From Candidatus Poribacteria bacterium (GTDB lineage: Bacteria > Poribacteria > WGA-4E > WGA-3G), in the NCBI GenBank assembly GCA_028821605.1, contig JAPPFM010000050.1, positions 181,092 to 245,091 on the forward strand: a DNA stretch of 64,000 bases, read 5' to 3'. Each line of letters starts with the position of its first letter. Positions within the stretch are counted from its first letter, which is position 1. The notes below the pieces were generated by a model. It was not told where the DNA came from, did no database searches, and saw nothing but the letters and a program-made list of their open reading frames with translations. The position numbers and the translations under genes are program-made. Below, piece after piece: positions 1-7,767 of this stretch.

Positions 1-133
1 TCTGTCGCGGGGCGAAGAGCACGATGTATCGTCCCTGTTTAACGCGGTTAATGTAATCAGCAAGTTCCTCGCTGCGCGAAACGACATAGTGATCCTTGGA
101 ATTGACGGGACCTTGCGTTCCGAATTCTCTCAC
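1..133 (-). CDS. AAA-ATPase-like protein, N-terminal fragment
   Basis: This is the amino end of a protein cut by the left edge of the window. A GTG start at 133 follows an AGGAG ribosome binding site by seven bases. The 44 visible residues include REFGTQGPV, then HYVVSR, and end with YIVLFAPRQ, the strand that leads into the Walker A loop (normally followed by TGKT) in the AAA-ATPase-like family often linked to a PD-(D/E)XK nuclease domain. Those proteins are common in accessory regions and may act on nucleic acids, but the role is not established. The assignment rests on the N-terminal pattern only; the Walker A itself lies outside the window. Confidence 0.6.
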   Translation of the reverse strand, partial: MREFGTQGPVNSKDHYVVSRSEELADYINRVKQGRYIVLFAPRQ

Positions 134-214
134 TGTTTTTCTCCTGCTTTTTCTCGAAAACTATCAACGAAAAAAGCGGCAACTCTCAAGTTGACTGCCG
201 ATCCACAGCCGCAA

Positions 215-1054
215 TCAGAATCTCGGATTGAAGAGATAATCGTAATCATCTATTTTTTGAGCAGCGAAGTCAATGAAATCAGCATTGTGGTCAAGATCGC
301 TGTTTTCAAAAGCGGCTTCACACCCAGTTTTATACTTCAGTCGCCGGTTGGATTTGAGCCAATGGACGCGATAAATCAACGCTATCATGTGGCGAGGTTT
401 GTCGGATGGGTTGGGGACACCGCGATGCCACAGTCGCATATCTCGAATCAGGACGCTTCCCTTTTTCGCATTTCCACGGGTAGGAGGACAGATTTTACGG
501 CGTGCTTCTTCTTGTTCTTCATCTATATGGCGTTCGCCCACCTCAAGATGCGAGCCGGGCCAAATTTCTACACTCCCATTTTCCTCTGTTGTATTCTGTG
601 GCGAAATATTAACAACGACTTCCGTTGTTGGATGTGCGACCTTTTGGTCTGGCCACAGGTGAGCACCGTCTCTGTGGAGCGGTTGTGTTGTGCTACCCGG
701 GCAGTTCGTGTTGCCGTTGTAAAAGTTATTATAAAGCCCTGGACCGAGCAGCTCCTTCGTTACTTGGATAACATAGGGGTTCGCGACGACATCTCTGAAG
801 ATGTATGGCGCGAACGGTGGGGGTCCCTGCTGGAGATGCCCTTTAAGCCTGCCTGCGCCACCCCATTTTTCCGCATTAATAAGGATTTGCGAATCGGCAT
901 CCATCCGTTCGCGAAGAATGTCCAGGTGTTCGTGGCTAACGACGTTTTCTAAGATCACATAACCATCAACGCGAATCGCCTTGATGGCTTGTTCTACATG
1001 GGCATCTGTCAGTTTTCCTGCTGCTAATTCTTTCGGTTGAACGGTTATTTCCAT
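215..1054 (-). CDS. Phytanoyl-CoA dioxygenase (PhyH) family protein
   Basis: A 279-residue Fe(II)/2-oxoglutarate-dependent oxygenase of the PhyH family. The iron-binding facial triad is visible as HRD (His127, Asp129) and the distal His210 in RLWHRG; Arg221 in PRHMIA is placed to bind 2-oxoglutarate. Length and motif spacing are normal for the family. The substrate cannot be read from sequence; bacterial members hydroxylate diverse small molecules. The start lies 11 bases after the stop of the aspartate kinase gene on the same strand, so the two are probably cotranscribed. It is one of three PhyH proteins in the window, and they are only distantly alike. Confidence 0.9.
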   Translation of the reverse strand: MEITVQPKELAAGKLTDAHVEQAIKAIRVDGYVILENVVSHEHLDILRERMDADSQILINAEKWGGAGRLKGHLQQGPPPFAPYIFRDVVANPYVIQVTKELLGPGLYNNFYNGNTNCPGSTTQPLHRDGAHLWPDQKVAHPTTEVVVNISPQNTTEENGSVEIWPGSHLEVGERHIDEEQEEARRKICPPTRGNAKKGSVLIRDMRLWHRGVPNPSDKPRHMIALIYRVHWLKSNRRLKYKTGCEAAFENSDLDHNADFIDFAAQKIDDYDYLFNPRF

Positions 1055-1065
1055 AATGTTTTCCT

Positions 1066-2418
1066 TTAGCCAAAAAAGTCAGCATAAAGTGCTTGAACAG
1101 CAGTCTCCATATCTGCGGATTTTATGCCGAACATCATACTCACTTCGTTGGAACCTTGGTTAATCATTTCAATGTTGACCTCCGCTCCAGCTAACGCGCC
1201 TGTAGCACGCGAGGCGATGCCGACAGTGTGGCGCATCCCCTCACCGACAACCATGATGAGTGCCAGTCCGCGTTCTACAGAAATATCTTCGGGAGCAAGC
1301 GTCTGCCGAATCTCTTCGACAATCCTTTTCTCTTTCTGCACCGATAGGTTTTCTTCGCGGATAATGACTGACATATTATCAATGCCAGAGGGGACGTGTT
1401 CAAAAGAGATTTCTTCCGCTTCCAAAATCTGCAACAACCGCCGACCGAATCCAATCTGACGGTTCATCAAGTATTTGCTAAGGTAGATACAACAGACATC
1501 TTCCATTGCAGCGATACCGACAACCGGAATATCTGTTGACTTACGGCTTGGCACAATACGGGTGCCATCTGCTTTCGGATTATTCGTATTTCGGATGTTA
1601 ACAGGCACCTGTGCGCGGTAGACGGGTTCAAGTGCTTCATCGTGAAATACGGAAAACCCTGCGTAAGAAAGTTCGCGCATCTCGCGGTAGGTGAGTTCGG
1701 TAATCGGTGCTGGGTCTTTGACAATAGAGGGGTTCGCCGCGAATACGGAATCAACATCGGTAAAGTTTTCATAGACCTCTGCACGAACAGCACTGGCGAG
1801 AATAGCACCTGTGATGTCTGAACCGCCGCGCGAGAAAGTAACAACGTTGCCCTGTTTCGAGTAACCGAAGAAACCGGGAAAAATGGTGATACCGGGGCGT
1901 TCATGTAAATCCCGCAAGCGGTTGTAGGCTTCCGGTAGCACTTGCGCGTTGCCGGGTTCGTCGGAAAGCAATAAACCTGCGTCCTTCGGATTTACATAGT
2001 GGGCATCTACACCGCGTGCCTGTAGGACTTGTGCAACGAGGCGCGCGCAGTTGTCTTCACCGCCTGCCTTCATTGTGTCCATATAAAGATCAGCATCAGT
2101 TGTGCCATTTTCAAGACGTTCTGTTAAATCGAGAGCAATAGGCTCAGCAGTCTCGGCAGGGAGTCCTAATTCAGCAGCGATGCTTCGATAACGTTCAATC
2201 GCCTCAGCACATTCCGAAGCACCGAGTTTTCCAGCGAGGCGTTGTGATGCGGCAGCAATGAGTAAATCTGTTACTTTGATGTCCTGGCTATGTCGTTTCC
2301 CAGGAGCAGAAACAACGATGAGACGGCGTTCCGGGTCAGCAGTGATGATGTCACAAACCTGACGCACTTGTTCCGCTGACGCGAGGGAGCTTCCGCCAAA
2401 CTTTGATACTTTTAACAA
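1066..2418 (-). CDS. lysC: Aspartate kinase
   Basis: A 450-residue aspartokinase, which phosphorylates L-aspartate to open the lysine, threonine and methionine pathway in the cytoplasm. It begins MLKVSKFGGSS, the KFGGSS nucleotide-binding motif at the extreme N-terminus, and holds FSRGGSDITG in the kinase domain. The C-terminal third carries tandem ACT-type regulatory domains (VVGEGMRHTVGIA and EVNIEMINQGSNE), which usually bind the end-product amino acid. A purine-rich GGAGGAGA lies just before the start. No homoserine dehydrogenase domain is fused. The downstream PhyH gene is probably in the same transcript. Which end product inhibits it cannot be read from the sequence. Confidence 0.92.
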   Translation of the reverse strand: MLKVSKFGGSSLASAEQVRQVCDIITADPERRLIVVSAPGKRHSQDIKVTDLLIAAASQRLAGKLGASECAEAIERYRSIAAELGLPAETAEPIALDLTERLENGTTDADLYMDTMKAGGEDNCARLVAQVLQARGVDAHYVNPKDAGLLLSDEPGNAQVLPEAYNRLRDLHERPGITIFPGFFGYSKQGNVVTFSRGGSDITGAILASAVRAEVYENFTDVDSVFAANPSIVKDPAPITELTYREMRELSYAGFSVFHDEALEPVYRAQVPVNIRNTNNPKADGTRIVPSRKSTDIPVVGIAAMEDVCCIYLSKYLMNRQIGFGRRLLQILEAEEISFEHVPSGIDNMSVIIREENLSVQKEKRIVEEIRQTLAPEDISVERGLALIMVVGEGMRHTVGIASRATGALAGAEVNIEMINQGSNEVSMMFGIKSADMETAVQALYADFFG

Positions 2419-2463
2419 TCGATCTCCTCCAATTTTTCTGTTATTTAGTCAAATAGTTTAGCA

Positions 2464-2696
2464 CGTAGGTTGGGTTGAACGGGAATCTACAAAAAACCAA
2501 AATAGAAAATGATCTTCAAACCTCGTCGAGAAACCTAAAATCATCGAAAAACGAGTGAAACCCAACACCCTATCATGCTTACAGCGTTTGAATTGTTGGG
2601 TTTCGCTATACCTCTTTTAACGAACGCGTCATGGAAAAGCAGAATTCCCCGTCTAAACTAACGGTCCTGGTTATTTACCGCTCAACCCAACCTACG
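2464..2696. repeat. Palindromic element with CGTAGGTTGGGTT ends (copy 1)
   Basis: A 233-bp intergenic element starts with CGTAGGTTGGGTTGAACGG and ends with CCGCTCAACCCAACCTACG, nearly perfect terminal inverted repeats. Inside is a second inverted pair, GAAACCCAAC and GTTGGGTTTC, so one strand could fold into a branched hairpin. A related 236-bp copy lies at 11958-12193. It has no coding capacity and looks like a non-autonomous (MITE-like) repeat. No transposase with matching ends is in the window. Confidence 0.8.
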
Positions 2697-2711
2697 AAAT
2701 ACTACAGTCTA

Positions 2712-3431
2712 CTATTTTTTCAGGTGTGAGACGTGTGTTCCTTCAGCTGGCTCAAACCTTTGTGAATTTTCACCCATGTAATGACATATAAAACTCCGCC
2801 GCCACCGGTTATATGTTTTATTTTTGTAGGAACCGTGAATAACCTTGCCATCAAAGAAGAGCGTGTCGCCGGGTGACATGTCAATTCCCAATTCTTCAAC
2901 GTTTTCCGGTTTGACGACTTGTACGTTAGTAAACGAAATAGCTGTGTCCGCTGTTTCAACATGGAGTAGCCCATATTGATGGGAACGTGGGATCAGTACC
3001 ATGCGTCCAACATCTTCGTCCGATGTGTCTAATGCGACCCAAACACCAATGAGCGGATCTATTGTGATGTACTGTTCGTCTTGGTGTAGTGCTTGACCTC
3101 GTGCACCGGGCGGTTTGAAGTAGAGCATTGTTTGTAAAAGCACTGGCGTATCATCAATCAGTTGCTCCGTAACGGTAAGCAGGTTGGTATCCGCTGCCCA
3201 TTCTTGGGTTAATTCGTCCCAGTTGTGCATATTAATCATGCGCGGGAATTGATGATTTGGATCATCGGCGTAGTCGGTTGTGCCGCCGGAGTCACCGGGC
3301 TTTGGACCTTCTGCGCGACGTTTCATGTAATGTTCACGCATTGACGTTACTGTGGCTGTACTAAAGAGATTGGGAACTACTACGAAACCTTGTTCTTTAT
3401 AATGGTCTCGCTGTTGAGGCGTTAAGGGCAT
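2712..3431 (-). CDS. Phytanoyl-CoA dioxygenase (PhyH) family protein
   Basis: A 239-residue PhyH-type Fe(II)/2-oxoglutarate oxygenase. The iron ligands are His116 and Asp118 in ALHQDEQ and His199 in GKVIHGS, with Arg211/Arg212 as the likely cosubstrate anchor. The reading frame extends upstream to 3692, but ATG 3431 is chosen for three reasons: GGGAGA lies eight bases before it, the family alignment starts at MPLTPQQ, and a strong sigma70 promoter (TTGACA-17-TAAAAT, 3493-3521) lies inside the longer frame. The substrate is unknown. It is transcribed away from the ThuA gene and is not clearly in an operon. Confidence 0.9.
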   Translation of the reverse strand: MPLTPQQRDHYKEQGFVVVPNLFSTATVTSMREHYMKRRAEGPKPGDSGGTTDYADDPNHQFPRMINMHNWDELTQEWAADTNLLTVTEQLIDDTPVLLQTMLYFKPPGARGQALHQDEQYITIDPLIGVWVALDTSDEDVGRMVLIPRSHQYGLLHVETADTAISFTNVQVVKPENVEELGIDMSPGDTLFFDGKVIHGSYKNKTYNRWRRSFICHYMGENSQRFEPAEGTHVSHLKK

Positions 3432-3492
3432 GAACGAGTTCTCCCGTAGGTTGCTGGGCCGTTTTGTATAACGTTTTTGAGTCTGTCTTTTA

Positions 3493-3521
3493 ATTTTATG
3501 GTAATTTCGGGTATTTGTCAA
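3493..3521 (-). promoter_or_regulatory. Sigma70 promoter for the PhyH gene at 2712-3431
   Basis: On the minus strand TTGACA is followed after 17 bases by TAAAAT, a near-consensus promoter. Its expected start site near 3487 gives a leader of about 55 bases before ATG 3431. Confidence 0.8.
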
Positions 3522-3572
3522 AGTTTTTTCTGTATGCGTACAAAACGTTAATTCTTCGTAAATAGATTCAAC

Positions 3573-3601
3573 GTGACTTTCTGAGGAAACTGTGCTATAC
3601 T
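3573..3601 (+). promoter_or_regulatory. Sigma70-like promoter for the ThuA gene
   Basis: GTGACT is followed by a 17-base spacer and TATACT. The predicted start near 3608 lies about 28 bases before ATG 3636. It sits back to back with the PhyH promoter in the same divergent gap. Confidence 0.6.
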
Positions 3602-3635
3602 TGTGCAAAATTTTATTTATGGAGTTTAAATTTTG

Positions 3636-4571
3636 ATGAAAAACGAATGGGTTGTTTACGAAGGAAACGAAGGTCCTGGAAAGGGCAAGCATATTGTTCT
3701 GGTCAGTGGCGACGAAGAGTATCGTTCCGAAGAAGCATTACCGATGTTGGGGAAAGTGTTAGCCACACACCACGGATTTACATGCACGGTGCTATTTGCC
3801 ATTGATCCGGACACAGGTGAAATTGATCCGGAGGTCCAAACCAATATTCCGGGACTCCACCATTTAGAATCAGCGGATATGATGGTATTGTTCACGCGTT
3901 TCCGTGAGCTACCCGATGAACAGATGAAGTACGTCGTTGATTATACGAATGCTGGCAAACCCGTGATGGGACTTCGCACAGCGACGCACGCTTTCAGTTA
4001 TAGCCGTGACCTTGAGAGTCCGTATGCAAAATACAGTTTTAACAGTGAGAGTTTTGAGGGTGGATATGGCAGGCAGGTGCTTGGCGAGACATGGGTCAAC
4101 CACCACGGACATCACGGTAAAGAGAGCGCGCGCGGTGTGATTGACGAAGCGATGCAGGACCACCCGATTCTCAAAGGTGTTGATGATGTTTGGGGTCCGT
4201 CTGATGTCTACGGCATTAATGATTTGACGGGCGATTCTCAAGTGCTTGTCCATGGACAGGTATTGGTCGGTATGGAACCGACAGATGCACCAAAACCCGA
4301 CACCATCACCATGCCGATGGTGTGGATTAAAACCTATACCGGCGATGAAGGGAACACCTCACGCGTCTTGAACACGACGATGGGTGCCTCTGTCGATTTG
4401 GAGAGCGAAGGACTCCGTCGCCTTCTTGTCAACGGCTGTTATTGGTGTATGGGGATAGAGGACGCAATTTCCGATAAAAGCGTTGTCGATTATGTCGGCG
4501 ATTATGCACCGACGTTCTTCGGTTTCGGCACCTTTACAAAGGGTGTCCGTCCGGAAGATCATGCGTTGTAA
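3636..4571 (+). CDS. ThuA-like domain protein
   Basis: A 311-residue ThuA-like protein with a type 1 glutamine amidotransferase-like fold; such proteins are linked to sugar and trehalose use, but their chemistry is poorly known. The start of the fold is KHIVLVSGDEEYRSEEALPM, then MMVLFTRFRELPDEQ and GKPVMGLRTATHAF. The C-terminal part has WIKTYTG and RVLNTTMG, typical of ThuA proteins in poribacteria and planctomycetes. ATG 3636 follows GGAG at 3621; a TTG one codon earlier is an alternative. The gene stands alone, divergent from a PhyH gene. No signal peptide is seen. Confidence 0.85.
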   Translation: MKNEWVVYEGNEGPGKGKHIVLVSGDEEYRSEEALPMLGKVLATHHGFTCTVLFAIDPDTGEIDPEVQTNIPGLHHLESADMMVLFTRFRELPDEQMKYVVDYTNAGKPVMGLRTATHAFSYSRDLESPYAKYSFNSESFEGGYGRQVLGETWVNHHGHHGKESARGVIDEAMQDHPILKGVDDVWGPSDVYGINDLTGDSQVLVHGQVLVGMEPTDAPKPDTITMPMVWIKTYTGDEGNTSRVLNTTMGASVDLESEGLRRLLVNGCYWCMGIEDAISDKSVVDYVGDYAPTFFGFGTFTKGVRPEDHAL

Positions 4572-4613
4572 GAATTAGGAAATTTCTCGTGCCTTGCTTG
4601 TTATTTTTTATAT

Positions 4614-4732
4614 AGGACTTACGCATTCCCTCTTAAAGTCCCCCTGATAAGGCGGATTTAGGGGGTTTAAATACGGAAATTACCGATTTTTGTGTCTGAA
4701 TGTCTGATATTTTCTCAATTTGCGTAAGTCCT
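4614..4732. mobile_element. MITE-like element with AGGACTTACGCA ends (copy 1)
   Basis: A 119-bp element is bounded by AGGACTTACGCA and TGCGTAAGTCCT, a perfect 12-bp terminal inverted repeat. The left half contains AAAGTCCCCCTGATAAGG and GGATTTAGGGGGTTTAAATA, which recur in reverse orientation in the copy at 24716-24841. There is no reading frame. Flanking target duplications are not clear at this copy. Confidence 0.75.
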
Positions 4733-4796
4733 GTTATGGATAGAAGTGAGGCACGTATTATGTTGGGTTTTTCTTCCGTTGAGTCGCACTATGTTT

Positions 4797-4814
4797 GATA
4801 GATATCAATCTATC
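4797..4814. promoter_or_regulatory. Inverted repeat before the ABC exporter gene
   Basis: GATAGAT and ATCTATC form a 7-bp inverted repeat with a 4-base centre, ending about 21 bases before the exporter start and just ahead of its AAGGAG. It could be an operator or a small leader hairpin; no regulator is linked to it. Confidence 0.35.
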
Positions 4815-4835
4815 TAAAGTGTAAGGAGCGTATCC

Positions 4836-6644
4836 ATGGAAAGTACGAATGTCTTGCGTCGACTCATAGCGATTTTCTGGGTATTAGGGATCGTCTTGCG
4901 CAGACATTTTTTCTTGGCTACGTCTATGATCTTCACGGCTTTGATTTTAAGTCTTGAACCGGTTGCGAGCCTATACATTTTTAGTAAAGTTGTTGACCGG
5001 TCGGTTGACTATGTTCAAGGAACAGCAACACTTAGAGAGGTTGGTCTTGTGTTTGGGCTGCAAGGGGGTCTCTTTGCGGTGCAGCGGATTATTACGCCGC
5101 TTCGGGATTGGCTTGGCGGTATCCTGTCGAACCATCTCCTGAATGATATTACGATGGATCTGATGGAAAAGACCTCAAAGCTGCCCTATATTTCGCTTGA
5201 ATCCGAGGAGATTTATAATAATTTGGAAATGGCGAACGGCACAAAGGACCGGATCCCACAAATCTTTACGGCGACTATTAATTTAGGCAGCAATTTCGTC
5301 ATGTTTGGCTCAATGTTCGTGTTACTGAGTCAGTTAAGCCCTTGGTTAGCGGTAGCCGTCGTTGCGATTATGCTCCCATATATTCTTTTAGATCAACACA
5401 TTATCAAACAGAGTTGGGAACTGACCGAGAGGTTGTCAATTCTCCGAAGAAAGATGGGTTTTTTATCAGGGATCTGGTCGGGTAGAGGGAGCTGTAGAGA
5501 ACTCCGTATTTGGAATGCAAGGCATTGGCTTTTTGAAAAATACAGCGAAGTTTTTAGGACTTGGTTCACCGCGGAACGCCGCCAAAGTCTTAAACGAATG
5601 GTTTATCAAATTTCAGGTGGATTGTGTATGGCAGCGGGTTTTGTGCTTGTGCTGTTCATGACTTTGCAATCGATTGAGGCTGGCACGGTGACCGTCGGTA
5701 TGATAGCCATGTACATTCAGGCTGTTAACAGCACGCAGGGCACCGCGTATCGGGTTTTTGTTGGGGTTTCTTCGCTGTTTGAGCATGGATTGTATGTATT
5801 GAGCATCCGAAGGGTGCTGAAAATGGAAGTCCCCGTGGAAGCAAGCGAAAGCAGTACCTCACAAATGCCCGATCTTCTGAAGAACGGAAAAATGCCGACA
5901 ATTACTTTTCAAGGGGTTTCGTTTAAGTATCCGGGATCCGATGCGTTCGCTGTCAAAGATATCAACTTGGAGTTGCAGCCGGGCAAGATGACAGCACTTG
6001 TTGGTGAGAATGCTGCCGGTAAAAGCACAATCGCGAAAATGGCAGTCGGATTATATCCACCAACGGAAGGGAAAATCCTCGTTAATGGGGTTCCGCTTTC
6101 TTCCGAGAACACTGCAGAATGGTTCAAACATACGAAAGTCTTATTTCAAGATTCGAGCCAGTATGCCTTGACGCTTGCTGAGAATGTGCTACTCGGTCAA
6201 GGCTCTAATAGGGATGTCGTGCGAGTTTTGGACGAGGCGGGTTTTGCGCCATCCGCGGAAATTGATGCGAATACGCTTTCTGAGATTTTATCAAAAGAGT
6301 TTGGTAGCACGGAGCTTTCCGGCGGACAATGGAAAAAAGTTGGGCTTGCCAGGGCATTGGCAAAGCAAGGGAATTTCTTCATGCTCGACGAACCCTCGGC
6401 TGCGCTTGATCCGAGAGCAGAATATGAATTGTTCATGAAACTAAAGGAAATGATGTCTGGTGTGACGACGCTTTTCGTTACGCACCGATTAGCGGCAACC
6501 ATCAACGCCGATTGGATTATTGTATTAAACAATGGCAAGATAACAGAGCAAGGGCAGCATGAACAGTTGATGAAAACTGATGGCCTTTATGCGCAACTCT
6601 TCAATCTTCAAGCCAGTTTGATGCAGGATGCGACTTGGAAATGA
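4836..6644 (+). CDS. ABC exporter, fused membrane and ATPase domains
   Basis: A 602-residue half-transporter of the multidrug/lipid exporter type, expected to work as a homodimer in the inner membrane. Residues 1 to about 320 hold the hydrophobic segments. The ATPase domain has Walker A GENAAGKST near residue 388, the signature LSGGQ near 494, Walker B FFMLDEPS near 515 and the switch histidine in THRLA near 549. The start follows AAGGAG. The substrate is unknown. The gene is alone on the plus strand, with an inverted repeat just upstream. It carries its own membrane domain, so it is not an obvious ATPase partner for the ABC-2 permeases further on. Confidence 0.9.
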   Translation: MESTNVLRRLIAIFWVLGIVLRRHFFLATSMIFTALILSLEPVASLYIFSKVVDRSVDYVQGTATLREVGLVFGLQGGLFAVQRIITPLRDWLGGILSNHLLNDITMDLMEKTSKLPYISLESEEIYNNLEMANGTKDRIPQIFTATINLGSNFVMFGSMFVLLSQLSPWLAVAVVAIMLPYILLDQHIIKQSWELTERLSILRRKMGFLSGIWSGRGSCRELRIWNARHWLFEKYSEVFRTWFTAERRQSLKRMVYQISGGLCMAAGFVLVLFMTLQSIEAGTVTVGMIAMYIQAVNSTQGTAYRVFVGVSSLFEHGLYVLSIRRVLKMEVPVEASESSTSQMPDLLKNGKMPTITFQGVSFKYPGSDAFAVKDINLELQPGKMTALVGENAAGKSTIAKMAVGLYPPTEGKILVNGVPLSSENTAEWFKHTKVLFQDSSQYALTLAENVLLGQGSNRDVVRVLDEAGFAPSAEIDANTLSEILSKEFGSTELSGGQWKKVGLARALAKQGNFFMLDEPSAALDPRAEYELFMKLKEMMSGVTTLFVTHRLAATINADWIIVLNNGKITEQGQHEQLMKTDGLYAQLFNLQASLMQDATWK

Positions 6645-6877
6645 ATCTATTACTGGAACGGCTCCCTAACGACTTATGAAAATGGCTGAAAATCTCATGG
6701 AAGAAGCCGAATCTGCTGCGTCAGGTTGAGCTTCGCTAACACTGGCTCGCGGGGATGAATTACCAGTTATCCTTGTCGCTCTGTAAGATGTGAAAGGATT
6801 TGTTTAACAATCTCAAGTTTTTAGGCTTGGGCCAGATCCATGTGTTTCGTGCGAATATAAAACCGACGGCGTGCTTA

Positions 6878-7135
6878 TCAGATCCGCCTATCGTACTCAC
6901 CATGTTTTCCGATCCAGACCCAAGTTAAAATACCCTCGTGTTCAATTGCCAATACTCGATAGTCATCATTAACTCTTGCGGACCAATAAGTGCCTTGCTG
7001 AGTCTTCTTTAACATGAGCGAAGGATGGTCAGGGTTTTGCTTTAGGAGTTCAAATTGCTTGTCTGCGCGTCTTTGAATGTCTCGTGGAAGTCTGTGATAA
7101 TAATCCCAAAACTTACGGGTTGTCTTATAAATCAA
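6878..7135 (-). CDS. RelE/ParE-like toxin
   Basis: An 85-residue protein with the small RelE/ParE toxin layout: a basic N-terminal helix pair (RKFWDYYHRLPRDIQRRADK), then a beta-sheet segment with YWSARVNDDYRVLAI, and a C-terminal WIGKHGEYDRRI. The pattern ARVNDDYRV followed by W.G.H.EYD is typical of the family, whose members cut mRNA at the ribosome or poison gyrase. The TTG start at 7135 overlaps the end of the antitoxin gene by 11 bases, so translation is probably coupled. Which cellular target it attacks is not visible. Confidence 0.8.
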   Translation of the reverse strand: MIYKTTRKFWDYYHRLPRDIQRRADKQFELLKQNPDHPSLMLKKTQQGTYWSARVNDDYRVLAIEHEGILTWVWIGKHGEYDRRI

Positions 7136-7490
7136 TAACCCTTCCAGCCTTTATCTCTTTGAGTGCCTCCTCGTGTAGATGATCCAGTTTTCCGGCTTTT
7201 ATATCCTCTTCGAGTTGTTTATCCCAAGCCTCCTCGCGAGCCTCTAAGGCTTCACGAAGTCGTGCTGTGAGGCGTTTCAACAGTTCTGTTTTTGTTTGTC
7301 CTTCACACTCGACTTCTGGAACATCCGGAATCCATCCGCGCCATCCGGTAGACTTTTTTGTTACATGGGCAGTGTAGGTTTCTTCAAAGACGGAATCTAC
7401 TATTTTAATAGACTGAGGTTCCTGTGTGTGTTCAACGGATCTTTTGGACACATCATCAGTAGCAATCTGTTCATTTGTGATACGTGTCAT
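7125..7490 (-). CDS. HicB-like antitoxin of the RelE-like pair
   Basis: A 121-residue partner of the RelE-like toxin, encoded just upstream and overlapping it by 11 bases. Residues around 50-85 (GWRGWIPDVPEVECEGQTKTE and the helix after it) follow the HicB partial-RNaseH pattern G.....PD.P.....G.T..E. The C-terminal part is charged and helical and ends KEIKAGRVIDL, as expected for a toxin-wrapping tail. No helix-turn-helix is obvious, so autoregulation would need another DNA contact. The combination of a HicB-like antitoxin with a RelE-like toxin is uncommon. A good promoter lies at 7608-7636. Confidence 0.65.
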   Translation of the reverse strand: MTRITNEQIATDDVSKRSVEHTQEPQSIKIVDSVFEETYTAHVTKKSTGWRGWIPDVPEVECEGQTKTELLKRLTARLREALEAREEAWDKQLEEDIKAGKLDHLHEEALKEIKAGRVIDL

Positions 7491-7607
7491 ATATGTTCAC
7501 CCCCAACATGGAGCGATCTTTACTTGCTATCAACATGGAATCACTTGCGATTGAACTCAGCACTTGGTGCAAGCGGAGGTAAATCCGCTACCCCGCAAGT
7601 TGTATAT

Positions 7608-7636
7608 AATATACCACTTGTTGCCAGCAAAGTCAA
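7608..7636 (-). promoter_or_regulatory. Sigma70 promoter of the toxin-antitoxin pair
   Basis: On the minus strand TTGACT, 17 bases and TATATT. Between it and the antitoxin start there is an inverted repeat, AGCGGA and TCCGCT with a 6-base loop (7572-7589), a possible operator. The rest of the 7491-7767 gap shows nothing convincing. Confidence 0.65.
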
Positions 7637-7767
7637 ACTTTTTCTATTGAGATGCTTTCTGAAAAATTCAAACGGGAAGAGGAAAACTGGCAGTCTTGCT
7701 ACGTTTTTTGTCCGCGCTACTACTGATGTCGGTTCAACGTTTAGGACGATGCGTGATGTGGTGTTAC

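Noticed and set aside
89..952. A 287-codon plus-strand frame over the first PhyH gene
   Set aside because: It lies opposite a clear dioxygenase gene, has no domain or ribosome site, and its composition is that of an antisense shadow.
3432..3692. N-terminal extension of the PhyH protein at 2712
   Set aside because: A strong promoter for the gene lies inside this extension, and the family begins at the inner ATG with its own ribosome site.
4836..6644. The ABC exporter as ATPase partner of the ABC-2 permeases
   Set aside because: It has its own membrane domain, lies on the other strand, and belongs to a different ABC class.
6645..6877. A short frame beginning near 6677 (MKMAENLMEEAESAASG)
   Set aside because: Only 17 codons, no ribosome site; nothing supports a gene.
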